64,000 nucleotides of DNA from Myxococcales bacterium. GTDB taxonomy: Bacteria; Myxococcota_A; Polyangia; Polyangiales; Polyangiaceae. The first letter of the stretch is position 1; the number at the start of each line of letters is the position of its first letter. The notes beneath the pieces are model-generated. The model searched no databases. It was given only the letters and a program-made list of their open reading frames with translations, and was not told the DNA's origin. Positions 35,384-45,177 of the stretch are shown in pieces. The position numbers were made by a program, and so were the translations under genes. Where the stretch lies: the NCBI GenBank assembly GCA_016703425.1, contig JADJCA010000029.1, forward strand, positions 1-64,000, in the 5' to 3' direction.

Positions 35384-36463
35384 ATGACTCGTTGGCTCGC
35401 GCTCGCTCTCGCATGTTCAATCACCACGGCCTGCGGCGGGGCTGAAGAGGCGACGACGGCCGACGAGGAAGCGAGCGAGCTTCGCGGCGGGAGCCTCACG
35501 GCGGCAGAGATCACGCGCTCGGCGGGCTTCGCGCCGCCCCCCGCGCCTGGAAGCTGCGTGCCGCAAGGTCACTGGCTTGTGGACTTCGTGACATCGCGCG
35601 TGACCGGTGAGGCTTGCATCGACGGTCATGCGACGACGCTCAACCGTTCGCTTTCCGCGGCCGAGGTGGCGTCGCTCCGGTTGGCCCTCTCGAAGGTCCG
35701 CAAGGTGAAGAAGCCGCGCTCGTGTCCTACGGATGTTCCCGTGACGACGCTCTCTGCCACAGGCGCCGGTAGCGTGACGCGTTACGTAGACGCGCGCTCG
35801 GCGTGCGACCGCGGTGCAACGCCGGCAGGGGAAGCAGGCCTCGCCAAGGTCGTTGATGCGCTGGAAGCGCTGTCGGGTGCTGGTGCCGGCGGAGGCCAGG
35901 GAGGCGCCGTGACACCGGCCGGTCCCTCGGGCCTCGAGGTCTTGGCGCTCATCGAGAACATGCCCGCCATCACCGACCCAGCGGCACGTTTTGCCGTGGC
36001 GCCCACGACTGGCGAGATGGCCCTCTTCATGTTGCGCCGAGGCATGTCCCAGTCGGCCGACATGCTCGTCGGAACGCTCGCCAACGCGCGCCACATGCAG
36101 CGCTACCGCATCTGGGATCTCCGCGCGAAGGGTGGCCAGCTCGTCGACTACTTGTACGATGCGGGTCTCAAGGAGATGTTCATCCGCGTGACGGAGGGCA
36201 AGCGCACGGGGTTCTTTGGGCCCTGGCCCGTCAACACCGCGTGGGCCGAGCCCCGCGTGACGCAAGCCGAGCTCACGCTCTTCTTGCCGCCGCTCCCCGG
36301 TCAGCCGCCGCGCATGGACTGGTACGACCGGGCCATCGAACACGCGCTCCTCGAGGGAACACGCTTCGACGAGTTGCTCGTGTCGAGCGGCCTCGCGCTG
36401 GTGGTGGACAACGGTCCATTGGCGCTCCTGCCGAACGATCCGCGGATCGTCACCACGCCGTAG
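35384..36463 (+). CDS. Unknown lipoprotein
   Basis: A 359-residue lipoprotein: signal TRWLALALACSITTAC, an acidic spacer (EEATTADEEASEL), a Cys-containing first part (GSCVPQGHWLVDFVTSRVTG, GEACIDGHATTLNRS, PRSCPTDVPVTTLS, ARSACDRGATP), a Gly-rich linker and a second domain with AVAPTTGEMALFMLRRGMSQ and RIWDLRAKGGQLVDYLYDAG. I recognise no family. TACCGC lies 6 nt before the ATG, a weak version of the leaderless motif. Confidence 0.6.
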   Translation: MTRWLALALACSITTACGGAEEATTADEEASELRGGSLTAAEITRSAGFAPPPAPGSCVPQGHWLVDFVTSRVTGEACIDGHATTLNRSLSAAEVASLRLALSKVRKVKKPRSCPTDVPVTTLSATGAGSVTRYVDARSACDRGATPAGEAGLAKVVDALEALSGAGAGGGQGGAVTPAGPSGLEVLALIENMPAITDPAARFAVAPTTGEMALFMLRRGMSQSADMLVGTLANARHMQRYRIWDLRAKGGQLVDYLYDAGLKEMFIRVTEGKRTGFFGPWPVNTAWAEPRVTQAELTLFLPPLPGQPPRMDWYDRAIEHALLEGTRFDELLVSSGLALVVDNGPLALLPNDPRIVTTP

Positions 36464-36540
36464 GCGCTCCGAATGTTTCGAGCGGCGGCCGCCGCTCCGC
36501 ATAACATGGCTCTGGTGGGTGGCACGCCAGGGAGGGAGCC

Positions 36541-37164
36541 GTGAGTGACGTCGTGCGACGTTTGCGATGGGCTGGGGCAATCGTCAGCGTAGCGGCGTGC
36601 GGAGGCGCTTCTGTTCCCGCAGCAACGGGCCAGGCCGACGGGCCACCGCCCGCGGTCGCTCGCGGCAGTGCGCCTACGGACGCCGGGGCCGAAGGCTCAG
36701 CTCGCCGAGCCGGCGCCGAGTCTCACGCTGCGCTCGAGTGCATGCGCGAGGCGCAAAGCGCGGGTGACGTCGACGCCGCCTTGGCTCGCTGCGAGGAGGA
36801 GCACTACGGGACGGCGTGGCGCATCGACGCCGCCAAGCGTGATGGCGGAACGAACGGCGTCTTACTGCCCGAGCTGATCCAGGCGGTCGTTCGTGGCGGT
36901 TTCGGCGCCTTTCGCCGCTGCTATGAAGAGGGCCTCCGGCGGAATCCAAAGCTCGCAGGCCGGGTCTGCGTCGGCTTTCGCGTCGGCGCCGTCGGCCAAG
37001 TCTTCGACGCGAAAGTGTGGTCGGAGGATCCCTGCGTGACGGGTCTCGCCGACAACGAGGCCGCCACCTGCGTCGCGAAGGCCTTCTCGCCGCTACGCTT
37101 CCCGAAGCCGGTCGGCGGCGTGGTGACCGTCGTGTACCCCATCACCTTCAGTCCCGGTGACTAG
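36541..37164 (+). CDS. AgmX/PglI C-terminal-domain lipoprotein
   Basis: A 207-residue protein with signal RLRWAGAIVSVAACGG and a spacer, then the AgmX/PglI-type C-terminal domain: AVVRGGFGAFRRCYEEGLRR, NPKLAGRVCVGFRVGAVGQV, FDAKVWSEDPC, NEAATCVAKAFSPLRFPKPV and GGVVTVVYPITFSPG. The order (FRRCYE, GRV--F-V---G-V, PxxxxxxxVVYPI-F) is that of TonB-like energy-transducer C-terminal domains used in myxobacterial gliding proteins. GGGAGGGAGCC precedes the GTG at 36541. Function here is inferred only from the family. Confidence 0.8.
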   Translation: MSDVVRRLRWAGAIVSVAACGGASVPAATGQADGPPPAVARGSAPTDAGAEGSARRAGAESHAALECMREAQSAGDVDAALARCEEEHYGTAWRIDAAKRDGGTNGVLLPELIQAVVRGGFGAFRRCYEEGLRRNPKLAGRVCVGFRVGAVGQVFDAKVWSEDPCVTGLADNEAATCVAKAFSPLRFPKPVGGVVTVVYPITFSPGD

Positions 37165-37188
37165 CGTGCCCAACTCCTGGCCCTAAGC

Positions 37189-37203
37189 TACGCTCCCAGG
37201 ATG
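37189..37203 (+). promoter_or_regulatory. Predicted leaderless promoter -10 (TACGCT) of the Uma2 gene
   Basis: TACGCT at 37189-37194, then CCCAGG and the ATG at 37201. AGG could act as a weak ribosome site, so leadered translation is not excluded. Confidence 0.35.
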
Positions 37204-37785
37204 GTCGCCCGGCGCACCGATCGAGTCGCAACCTATGCGGACATCGAAGCGCTGCCTCGCCACGTCGTGGGCGAGATCATTGGTGGCGTGCTGCACGCGA
37301 GTCCTCGCCCAGCCGTTCGCCACGCCCGCACCGCGAGCGTGATCGGCGGAAAGCTCGGCGCGCCCTTTGACTGGGGTGACGGCCCTGGCGGATGGATTCT
37401 GCTCGACGAGCCGGAGATTCATCTGGGCAGCGACGTTGTTGTCCCCGATCTCGCCGGCTGGCGCCGCGAGCGCTTGCCCGAGCTGCCGGACACGGCGTTC
37501 CTCGTGGTGCCACCGGATTGGATCTGCGAGGTGCTCTCGCCATCGACCGCGAAGGTCGATCGAACGGAGAAGTTGCCCATCCACGCACGCGAGCGCGTTG
37601 CTCACGTCTGGTTCGTGGACCCTATCGCAAGGACCCTCGAGGTCCTTCGCCTCGATGACACGACCCATCGCATCGTGGGTCTCTGGCACGACGACGCGAG
37701 CGTTCGGGCGGAGCCGTTCGACGCCATCGAGCTTGAACTCCGCGCCTGGTGGACCTCCGTGGAGACCAGCAGCGCCACGCGCTGA
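37201..37785 (+). CDS. Uma2-family nuclease-fold protein
   Basis: A 194-residue protein of the Uma2 (DUF820) restriction-endonuclease-like group: RHVVGEIIGGVLHASPRPAV (conserved Glu in the first strand), VVVPDLAGWRRERLPE with the PD of a PD-(D/E)XK core, PPDWICEVLSPSTAKVDRTE with the EVLSPST motif and the catalytic Glu, then KLPIHARERVAHVWFVDPI. Size fits. These proteins are common in multicellular bacteria and have no proven cellular role. Cytosolic. It lies 36 nt after the AgmX-like gene. Confidence 0.92.
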   Translation: MVARRTDRVATYADIEALPRHVVGEIIGGVLHASPRPAVRHARTASVIGGKLGAPFDWGDGPGGWILLDEPEIHLGSDVVVPDLAGWRRERLPELPDTAFLVVPPDWICEVLSPSTAKVDRTEKLPIHARERVAHVWFVDPIARTLEVLRLDDTTHRIVGLWHDDASVRAEPFDAIELELRAWWTSVETSSATR

Positions 37786-37972
37786 GGCCTTCTCCGCGCG
37801 CGAAATTGGCCCACTTCGCGGGCTCGCGCCCTCGGCCCGCGCTGGATCGCGAGCACCCCTCATCGCATCGGGCCGCGGCCCACGACGCTGGAAAATCCCA
37901 GTCCCATTGGCCGCGCCGATGCGGCGCACAACGTGCAGTCGCTCGAAGCACTTCCTTCGAAAGGCTGCTGCC
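37786..37972. other. Intergenic gap, nothing recognised
   Basis: This 187-nt gap separates the Uma2 gene from the phospholipase-D-like lipoprotein gene. I see no repeat, RNA gene or clear promoter in it. Confidence 0.4.
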
Positions 37973-40867
37973 ATGCTCGTCCAAAGGTCGCGGAGACACC
38001 TCCTGGCCGTCGCGCTTCTGGTCGCCGGTTGTGCCGGCGGCGATGGCGCGGCCATCGACCCCCTCGCGCTCGGTGAAGCGGAGTCGGAGTCCTCGAGCGC
38101 GAGCACGTCGACGACAGACCGCGCGGACAAGACGACAGAAAGCACGGCGGCCACCACCATGGCCGGGCCCGTCGTCTCATCGGCCTCGGGCGCCCTCACG
38201 CTGACCGAGCCGCGCTCGTCGCTGCCGGGCACGTCGCGGTTCGACATCTACTTCTCGCTGCCGGGTACCGGCGCGACGCCGCCCGTCGACCCTGTTGGCG
38301 ACGATGATCTCGCGAGCCTCATCGGCGCCGCGACCGCGTCCGTCGACATGGCGCTCTTCGACTTCGATCGGCAAAACGTCATCGACGCTGTGCTCGCCGC
38401 GAGGTCGCGCGGCGTTTCGGTTCGCATGGTCGGCGACGGCGACAACATCGCGGAGGCCGGTTACCAGCAGATGCAAGCGGCCGGGGTCCCGATGGTGCTC
38501 CGGCCGCCGAGCTCCAACATCATGCACAACAAGTTCGTCGTCGTAGATGGACGCTACGTGTGGACCGGGAGCACGAACGTCACGGACAACGATTTCGTTC
38601 GCAACAACAACAACGCGCTCCTCTTGGAGAGCGCCGAGATGGCCACGGCGTACACCGGCGAGTTCGACGAGATGTTCGTCGGTCAACGCTTTGGCGGAGC
38701 GAAAACGCGCGTCGCCAGCAGCAACACGACGACCATCAACGGCACGAACGTCGAGTACTACTTTGGTCCCCACGACCAGCTCATGAGCCGTGTGCTCGCG
38801 AAGCTCGACACGGCGCAGCGCTCGGTGCGCTTCATGATCTTCACCTTCTCGCGGGACGATCTGAAGACCAAGCTGGTCTCGCTCAAGACCGGCGGCGTGC
38901 CGGTGTACGGCCTCTTCGACAACTTTCAGGGCGGCAACCAGTTCTCGCAAGACGAGGCGCTCGCCGCCGCCGGCATCCCCGTGTGGCTCGACGGCAACAA
39001 CAACGGAAACAACGGCGGCATCCTGCACCACAAGGTGCTCATCATCGATGGCGACACCGACTCGGATCCGATGGTCATCACCGGATCCTTCAACTGGACC
39101 GCGCAGGCCGACGCCGACAACGACGAGAACCTGATCGTCCTTCACAGCGCGCGCGCCGCTCGCCTCTTCACCGAGGAGTTCTGTTCCCTCGTGTCGCTCG
39201 CGACGCCGTCGCCGGCCTTTGTGGGAACCAGCGACGCCGGATGCGGCGCCAAGCTCATCGTCAACGAAGTCATGCCGAACCCCGTCGGCACCGATCTCGG
39301 ACAGGAATACGTGGAGCTCTTGAACGTCGGGTATCGGCCCGCCGATCTCTCGCGTTGGTCGCTCCTCTCGGGCGGCGCCCTGCGGCACAAGTTTCCCCCT
39401 TACTTCCAGATGCCCGGCGGCGCCGTCACCACGGTCTTTGATCGCGGCGCGCACGCGGGCGTGCCCGGCGCGGTGGTCTCGTCGAGCGGCAACCTCTCAC
39501 TGGCCAACACAGGCGGCACGGTGGAGCTTCGTGACGCGGCGAACGCGCTCGTCGACACCTTCACCTTCGGCGCGGCGCCCGTCGAGGGCTTGGCCAAGAA
39601 CCGCGCACCCGACATGGAGCCGGGCGGGGTGGTGGTCGAACACTCGGCGGTGCCGATGGCCCAGGGAGCGAGCTCGCCGGGCAAGCGGGCCGACCAGACG
39701 GCCTTTTCGTCGGTCGGAGCGCTCGTTGCCCCGACGAGCCCGAGGCCCCTCGCGCACGAGCTGCTCATCACCCAGCTCGCAACGCGCGGGCCGCTGTCGG
39801 CCGCCGACGAATTCATTGAGCTCTACAACAACACGGACCATCCGCTCGATGTCGCCGGCATGCGTCTCCAGTACCAAGCGGCGAGCTGCTCCGGCTGGTC
39901 GGACCGATTTGTCATCGGCGCGGGCACGTTGCTCATGCCGGGGCAGTTCTTCCTCGTCGCGAACCAGACCGGTTACGTCTCGCCGGCCTCGGGGCCTCTC
40001 GCCAACGGCACCTTCACGACGGGCCTCGCCGACTCGGGCTCGCTCCGCTTGCTCGACGGCGCGATCGAGGTCGATCGGCTCGGATACGGCGCGCCCGGCG
40101 CGGCGTGCACCGGCGAGGGCGGCACGGCGGCGCCCAACCACGGCACCACGGCCAACGGCGCCAGCGTAGGGCGCGCCCCCAACGCGTACACGAACGCTCG
40201 GCCCGCTCGCGACACGGACACCAACGTTGTCGACTTCGTCGTGCGCAGCGCCCGTGCGCCGCGGAGCAGCGCGTCGCCAGCCGAGCCCTCGTACGGTGTT
40301 GTCGAGCTCACCGCCGGCGCGCTCTTGGTGACGCAGTTCGCGTCACGCGGGCGCCTCGCCGCGACCGACGAGTTTATCGAGCTCTACAACGCGACCGACA
40401 AGGTCCTCACGCTCGACGGCGCGAAGGTCCAGCAGCAGACGGCGTCGTGTGGCGCGTGGTCCAATCGCTACGTCGTCCCGGCGGGCACGCGCCTCTGGCC
40501 CGGTGAGTTCTATTTGATCGCCAACGCTGCTGGGTATGTCGCGCCGGCGTCGGGGCCCGTCGCCGATGGAGCGATGACTTCCTCCCTCGGCGACAGCGGC
40601 GTCTTGCGCGTGCAGTCAGCGAGCGCGGCGCTGCTCGACGTGGTGGCCTACGGAACGGGCCTCGCCTGCTCGGGCGAAGGTGGCACCGTCGCGCCGAGCA
40701 GCGGCACGACGGCCAGCGGCAGCAGCGTGGCGCGCAAGCCGTTCGACGCCGCCGTGGCGTACTCACCGGCGACGCCGGCGCAGGACTCGAACAACAACCA
40801 GGCCGACTTCGCCGTGCGCGTTCGCGCGCCCCGGAGCCGCGCGAGCGCGGCACAGCCGAGTCGGTAA
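37973..40867 (+). CDS. Phospholipase-D-like lipoprotein with three lamin-tail domains
   Basis: A 964-residue lipoprotein (Cys20 in LLVAGC). The catalytic part has two HKD motifs: IMHNKFVVVDGRYVWTGSTN (about 184) and ILHHKVLIIDGD with VITGSFNWT (about 351), the layout of PLD6/Nuc-type phosphodiesterases that hydrolyse nucleic acids or phospholipids. Three lamin-tail domains follow: LIVNEVMPNPVGTDLGQEYV (about 425), LLITQLATRGPLSAADEFIE (about 600) and LLVTQFASRGRLAATDEFIE (about 780). The last two are near copies, including a CxGEGGTxAPxxGTTAxG block. Lamin tails often attach to secreted nucleases and bind DNA or cell surfaces, so an extracellular nuclease anchored to the outer membrane is likely (inference). 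Confidence 0.85.
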   Translation: MLVQRSRRHLLAVALLVAGCAGGDGAAIDPLALGEAESESSSASTSTTDRADKTTESTAATTMAGPVVSSASGALTLTEPRSSLPGTSRFDIYFSLPGTGATPPVDPVGDDDLASLIGAATASVDMALFDFDRQNVIDAVLAARSRGVSVRMVGDGDNIAEAGYQQMQAAGVPMVLRPPSSNIMHNKFVVVDGRYVWTGSTNVTDNDFVRNNNNALLLESAEMATAYTGEFDEMFVGQRFGGAKTRVASSNTTTINGTNVEYYFGPHDQLMSRVLAKLDTAQRSVRFMIFTFSRDDLKTKLVSLKTGGVPVYGLFDNFQGGNQFSQDEALAAAGIPVWLDGNNNGNNGGILHHKVLIIDGDTDSDPMVITGSFNWTAQADADNDENLIVLHSARAARLFTEEFCSLVSLATPSPAFVGTSDAGCGAKLIVNEVMPNPVGTDLGQEYVELLNVGYRPADLSRWSLLSGGALRHKFPPYFQMPGGAVTTVFDRGAHAGVPGAVVSSSGNLSLANTGGTVELRDAANALVDTFTFGAAPVEGLAKNRAPDMEPGGVVVEHSAVPMAQGASSPGKRADQTAFSSVGALVAPTSPRPLAHELLITQLATRGPLSAADEFIELYNNTDHPLDVAGMRLQYQAASCSGWSDRFVIGAGTLLMPGQFFLVANQTGYVSPASGPLANGTFTTGLADSGSLRLLDGAIEVDRLGYGAPGAACTGEGGTAAPNHGTTANGASVGRAPNAYTNARPARDTDTNVVDFVVRSARAPRSSASPAEPSYGVVELTAGALLVTQFASRGRLAATDEFIELYNATDKVLTLDGAKVQQQTASCGAWSNRYVVPAGTRLWPGEFYLIANAAGYVAPASGPVADGAMTSSLGDSGVLRVQSASAALLDVVAYGTGLACSGEGGTVAPSSGTTASGSSVARKPFDAAVAYSPATPAQDSNNNQADFAVRVRAPRSRASAAQPSR

Positions 40868-40937
40868 GCGCGCTCGTCCGCCGCCAAGGCTCTCCTCGCG
40901 CGACGGGCGTCGGCGTAGCCAGCCGTTTCCAAGTGGG

Positions 40938-40952
40938 TAAGCTCGCTGCGTG
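40938..40952 (+). promoter_or_regulatory. Predicted leaderless promoter -10 (TAAGCT) of the HEAT gene
   Basis: TAAGCT (40938-40943), CGCTGC and the GTG at 40950. The CGCTGC string is the same as before the starts at 14480, 16557 and 20264. Confidence 0.45.
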
Positions 40953-43900
40953 AGCCAAGATCTCCTCGCGGACGCGCTCAAGGCGGCGCCGCACGCACCT
41001 CACGACGCCCTCGCCGCCTTGGTGGCGCTCCGCGGCGAACTGCGGACCAACGCCGACGCGGCTCGTGCGTTGGCGCGCCGTCTCCCCGAGCGGGTCGCCG
41101 CCCTTTCGCCCGAAGTGAGCCTCCTCTTCTCGGAGCTCGCCGCCGAACTCGCTCCGTATGGGCCTCGCCTGCCAACGGATACGGCGCGGCTGGTGCCCAG
41201 ACTCCGAATCGCGTGGGCTCGCACGGCTCTCGTCTGCGGCGCCATCGACGAGGTTGTTGCGCTCGACGACGCGGGCCTCTTGGCCGTGGTAGCGGGCTTT
41301 TCGCTCGGGGCGTTGCCGATGGCGCTTCCCGTATTTCGTCGCCTCGGCGCCGCTCGGGATGCGCGCCTTCGTCAAACTCTCCTTTCGTCGCTGGCGGCGG
41401 CCGTCGAACACTTGGCGGTGACGCCCGAGGAGGCCTTCGATTGCTTGCTCCCGTTGGTCGACGACGTTGAGCCGCGCCTCCGTATCGCGGCGCTTGAGCT
41501 CGTGCGTGAGCCCTGGCTACGGCGCCTCTCATCGAAACGCGCTCGCGATCGCGACCTCGCCGTCGAGCGGGCGCTCACGAGCGCGGAGTCACCGGTCGCC
41601 AACGCGGCCGTCGTGACCGCAGGGCACCTCCGCCTCCACGACCTCCTCGCGACCGTTCTCGACGACGACGCGCCCTCCGCTTTGGGCGCCGAAGTCATGG
41701 CTCGTCTCGCGCCGGTCGCCGACGCGACCGACCTGGATCGGGTCGTCGCCCTCATGAACACCGAGCCGCTCCGATATGGCGGGCCGGCGCGTCTATTCCT
41801 CCTCGAGGCTCATCGGCACGGCACGTTCCTCCGTGAGTCACACCTGGAGGCTGTCCTCACGGCCTTCGACGCTCATCGCTTGTGGTCGGGCGAGGAACTC
41901 GTGCGTCTCACGCACATCGCGCGGACGAACCTCATCCGCGTGATGGAGCCGCTTGACGCCGATGATCCACGGTGGCGGCGCCGCGCGTCGATCCTTGCGG
42001 CGAGTCCGGTGGTCGCCGCGTCGGAGCTCCTGCGGCAAAAGCTCGTCCAAGTGACCGACGACGAGAACCTCTCAGCCTTCGTGGACGCGGCGGGTCGCGC
42101 CGCCTTTTTCGCCGACGAAGAAGCGCTGCTGGGGGTGCTCCCACGCGTCCCGGCGGCCGCCATCACGGCCTTGCGCTACAAGGGCAGCCTTCGCTCGGTG
42201 GGGCCTCTCGATCGCTTGGTGCGAGACCCGTTCACGCCCTCGCCCCTTCGTTCGCTTGCGATGGCCACATGCTGGGCTCACGCCGAAGACCGCCCGGCAC
42301 TGCTCGCAGGCTGGGTCGGAGCGCTCGGCCCCCGCGAAGGTGGCCTCCTCTCCGGCCGCTTCGTCGCGCGGCGCGACGCAGAAGGGGCGCGCCTTCTCTG
42401 TCAGCGCCTAAAGCTCGGACTGGATGCCGATCTCTCTCCCCTCGACGCGCTTCGGCTCCTCGCTGAGTCTGGCGATGTCACCCTCCTGCCGGAAGTCTCG
42501 CGCCTCTTTCGCGAAGTCTTTCGCCACTACGTCACGTTGGCGCTCGCCGGCGACTTCACTGTGAAGCGCGTCCGCATGCCGGAGCTCGAGCAGCTCGTGT
42601 TTCGCTACGGTCGGCAATGCATCAAGGACGGTCGCGTCATCCGGCGATGGAATGACGATGCGGCGGAGACGGGACGCGATCTCGTGCTCTCGCTCGTCTG
42701 CGACTGGCTTAGGGAAGAGCCCTCGGAGGCCATCGCGGTCGCGCTCCTCGAAACGGCGGGCCGCCACGCGCCCACCGGTGCTTGGCTGCGTGCCCTGGAA
42801 ACGTTCTGGCGCCATCCCAAGGCGAGCGTCCAGCGGGCAGCCGTCGAGGCGATTCTCGGCGCCGGCGACGGAGCTCGCGGGCTCGAGCTCTCGTTGTGCC
42901 GTCTTGCCGCATCCAGTGAGCCGAGGGTCACGGTGCAGGCGCTCGCGGCGGTGCGCGCTCTCCGCGCTAGCTGGGCCGAGCCCATCGTCGTGCGCGCGCT
43001 CGAGAGGCCCGAAATGGCCGTCAAGAAGGAGGCCGCAGAAGCGCTCGCCGAGATCGGAACGGCCTCGTCCCTCGCGGCCATCGTGAACTGGCTAGCGCGG
43101 CACGACAACGCGAGCTTTCGCGCGCCCCTCAAGAAGGCTTGCGGCCGCGTGGCGGGGCCGTCCCTCGTGGCCGTCTTGGTCGAGGCGCTCGAGGCCGACG
43201 GACGCGAACCGCGCGAGCGCGAGCTCTTGCATGACGCGCTGAGCGGGCACATCACGCTGGTGGCGGTCGCGCGGCTCGCCCAATCCCCTCGGCCCGCGCG
43301 GCAAGACGTCGTGGAGGCATGCATCGACGGCCGCATCGCCGTCGTCGGAGCGACGCCCGACGACGTGGCCGCGGCGCTTCATCGGGCAGGGCTGCGTCCT
43401 GCGCCCAAAGATGCTGATCCAACGCTGGCGTTGCGGACCCTCGGCTTTTCTCCTGAACGGGCCCGCGCTGTCGTTGAGGCTCGTGGGCCGCACCTCGACG
43501 CTCGCCTCTTGGCGGCCGTCCGCCAAAGCCTACCCGACTGGCTAAGGTGGCTGAAGGCGGAGCCGACACCGTCGGCCATTGCGCTCGTCGTCGACGCCAT
43601 CGATCGCAGTCACGCGGAGCTCTTTGACGACGTCCTCGACATCCTTCAAAAGGACGGCGCCGGCGTCGAGCCAGCCCATGTTGCGGCGCTCTGCGAGCGT
43701 GTCTTTCTGATGGCAGCCCCGCACCACAGGGCGCGAGCGCTCGCGGTCCTTCGCGCGGTACGGCCTTCGCCAACGGTCGACGGCCGGCGACGCTATCGGA
43801 TGCTCCAAGCTTTGGGAGCCGTGCGCACGCTGTCCGATCTCGAGGCTTGCCTTGCGGCTTGCCGGCTGGGGCTGGACTTTGCGGGGGAGAGCGAGCGCCT

Positions 43901-45131
43901 TCTCGCGGAGGCCTTCGACCTCCCGCCAAAGGTCCCCGACGAACACGGGGAGCTCGTGCGCCTTCGCGAGGGCATCCGCGCGTACGCTCGCCTCAGCGAC
44001 GCGGCGGCAGGGGAGTGGCTCCTGTCAACGCAAGCAGCGCGTCCGCTCGACGTGGCCTTTCCGCCTTCGCCCGTCGCGCCTCTCGCAAGACAAGCCTTCG
44101 CGCCCGACTCGCGCGCGTCGCTCGAGGCGCTCGTTGTCACGCTGCGGTCTGCCGGGGCCGACGACCGGACGCGTGCCGCCGCTCGAATTCTCGCTTGGGA
44201 AGACGCGCGCGCCGCTTGGGGCGACGTGCTCGAATCGTTTCTTGCCGGGGACGTGGAGCTTGAACCCTCGCAACGTGCGAAGGTCGCATCGTGTCTTGGC
44301 GCTTGGCCCGATCCGTCTCGACACGGACGTGCGTTGCTGCTCGTGCCGCACCTCTCGACGGCGCAGGTGCGCGGCTTCTTGCCTCAGTGGCTCGCCGAAT
44401 GGCAATCCGGCAGCGGCGAGGCTGAGCTCACGCTCCGCGCTCTCGGAAACGAGCCGCTCCTCGCGTGGGCTTTTGAACGCGCGAAAGACGGCGACTTTCG
44501 CGGCGCCCGCCTCCTTGTGCGCGACGCGTCGCTGGCGCTCGCCGCCCTTGTCGAACTTGGCAAGGCGCACGCGCCGAAGGAGATCGCGCACCTCTTGCCG
44601 CCGGTGGCGGAGGATCGACCTTCGCGCCCTTCGGGCGATCCCCAAGATCCCGTCGCCGGCCAGGACTTCGAGGCGCTCGTCCGCCTCGCGACGGACCGCC
44701 ACACCGAGCGCGGCCTTGCCGTTCGCGCTGTTCATGCGCTCGGTCACCATGGCGAGGCTGCGGCCGCGCCGCTCGCTCGACTCGCCCTCGACCGCCGACC
44801 CGAGGTTCGTAGTGCCGCGCTACGCGTGCTCAAAACGGTCAGCTCGCGCGAAGAAGCGCTCCGCGTTGCGACGGAAGTTCTCGCCATGGAGACGCGGGTC
44901 GACGTGATGCTCAGTCTGATGGCGAGCCTCGGACACGGGCGCCATGGTGAGGCGTTGCCGCTCCTCGTCACCCACCTCACGGGACCGAGCGTGCGGCTCC
45001 AGGATGGTGCCCGCGACGCGCTTCGCGCATGGGGGCGTGAGGCGATCCCGCTTCTGCGGCGCGCGGCGCGGCGCGCGCGGCCTGATCGACGCCGCCGCAT
45101 CGAGGCGGTACTGCGAGAGCTCGAAGGGTAA
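40950..45131 (+). CDS. Giant HEAT-repeat protein
   Basis: A 1393-residue all-helical protein with no signal peptide or membrane helix. HEAT/PBS-like repeats run along it; clear examples are EPRLRIAALELVREPWLRRL, ARDAIREWGR-type endings such as LQDGARDALRAWGREAIPLL, EPRVTVQALAAVRALRASWA, ERPEMAVKKEAAEALAEIGT and RRPEVRSAALRVLKTVSSRE. Such solenoids scaffold protein complexes. Starts at GTG 40950 with no Shine-Dalgarno. Ends in a basic helix (RRAARRARPDRRRRIEAVLR). No partner is evident; it stands alone between the PLD gene and a convergent haem protein gene. The function is unknown. Confidence 0.85.
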   Translation: MSQDLLADALKAAPHAPHDALAALVALRGELRTNADAARALARRLPERVAALSPEVSLLFSELAAELAPYGPRLPTDTARLVPRLRIAWARTALVCGAIDEVVALDDAGLLAVVAGFSLGALPMALPVFRRLGAARDARLRQTLLSSLAAAVEHLAVTPEEAFDCLLPLVDDVEPRLRIAALELVREPWLRRLSSKRARDRDLAVERALTSAESPVANAAVVTAGHLRLHDLLATVLDDDAPSALGAEVMARLAPVADATDLDRVVALMNTEPLRYGGPARLFLLEAHRHGTFLRESHLEAVLTAFDAHRLWSGEELVRLTHIARTNLIRVMEPLDADDPRWRRRASILAASPVVAASELLRQKLVQVTDDENLSAFVDAAGRAAFFADEEALLGVLPRVPAAAITALRYKGSLRSVGPLDRLVRDPFTPSPLRSLAMATCWAHAEDRPALLAGWVGALGPREGGLLSGRFVARRDAEGARLLCQRLKLGLDADLSPLDALRLLAESGDVTLLPEVSRLFREVFRHYVTLALAGDFTVKRVRMPELEQLVFRYGRQCIKDGRVIRRWNDDAAETGRDLVLSLVCDWLREEPSEAIAVALLETAGRHAPTGAWLRALETFWRHPKASVQRAAVEAILGAGDGARGLELSLCRLAASSEPRVTVQALAAVRALRASWAEPIVVRALERPEMAVKKEAAEALAEIGTASSLAAIVNWLARHDNASFRAPLKKACGRVAGPSLVAVLVEALEADGREPRERELLHDALSGHITLVAVARLAQSPRPARQDVVEACIDGRIAVVGATPDDVAAALHRAGLRPAPKDADPTLALRTLGFSPERARAVVEARGPHLDARLLAAVRQSLPDWLRWLKAEPTPSAIALVVDAIDRSHAELFDDVLDILQKDGAGVEPAHVAALCERVFLMAAPHHRARALAVLRAVRPSPTVDGRRRYRMLQALGAVRTLSDLEACLAACRLGLDFAGESERLLAEAFDLPPKVPDEHGELVRLREGIRAYARLSDAAAGEWLLSTQAARPLDVAFPPSPVAPLARQAFAPDSRASLEALVVTLRSAGADDRTRAAARILAWEDARAAWGDVLESFLAGDVELEPSQRAKVASCLGAWPDPSRHGRALLLVPHLSTAQVRGFLPQWLAEWQSGSGEAELTLRALGNEPLLAWAFERAKDGDFRGARLLVRDASLALAALVELGKAHAPKEIAHLLPPVAEDRPSRPSGDPQDPVAGQDFEALVRLATDRHTERGLAVRAVHALGHHGEAAAAPLARLALDRRPEVRSAALRVLKTVSSREEALRVATEVLAMETRVDVMLSLMASLGHGRHGEALPLLVTHLTGPSVRLQDGARDALRAWGREAIPLLRRAARRARPDRRRRIEAVLRELEG

Positions 45132-45177
45132 GCGCGCCGTCGCGTGGGGCGCGAGCCTCCCCATCGACTAGAGTCCC

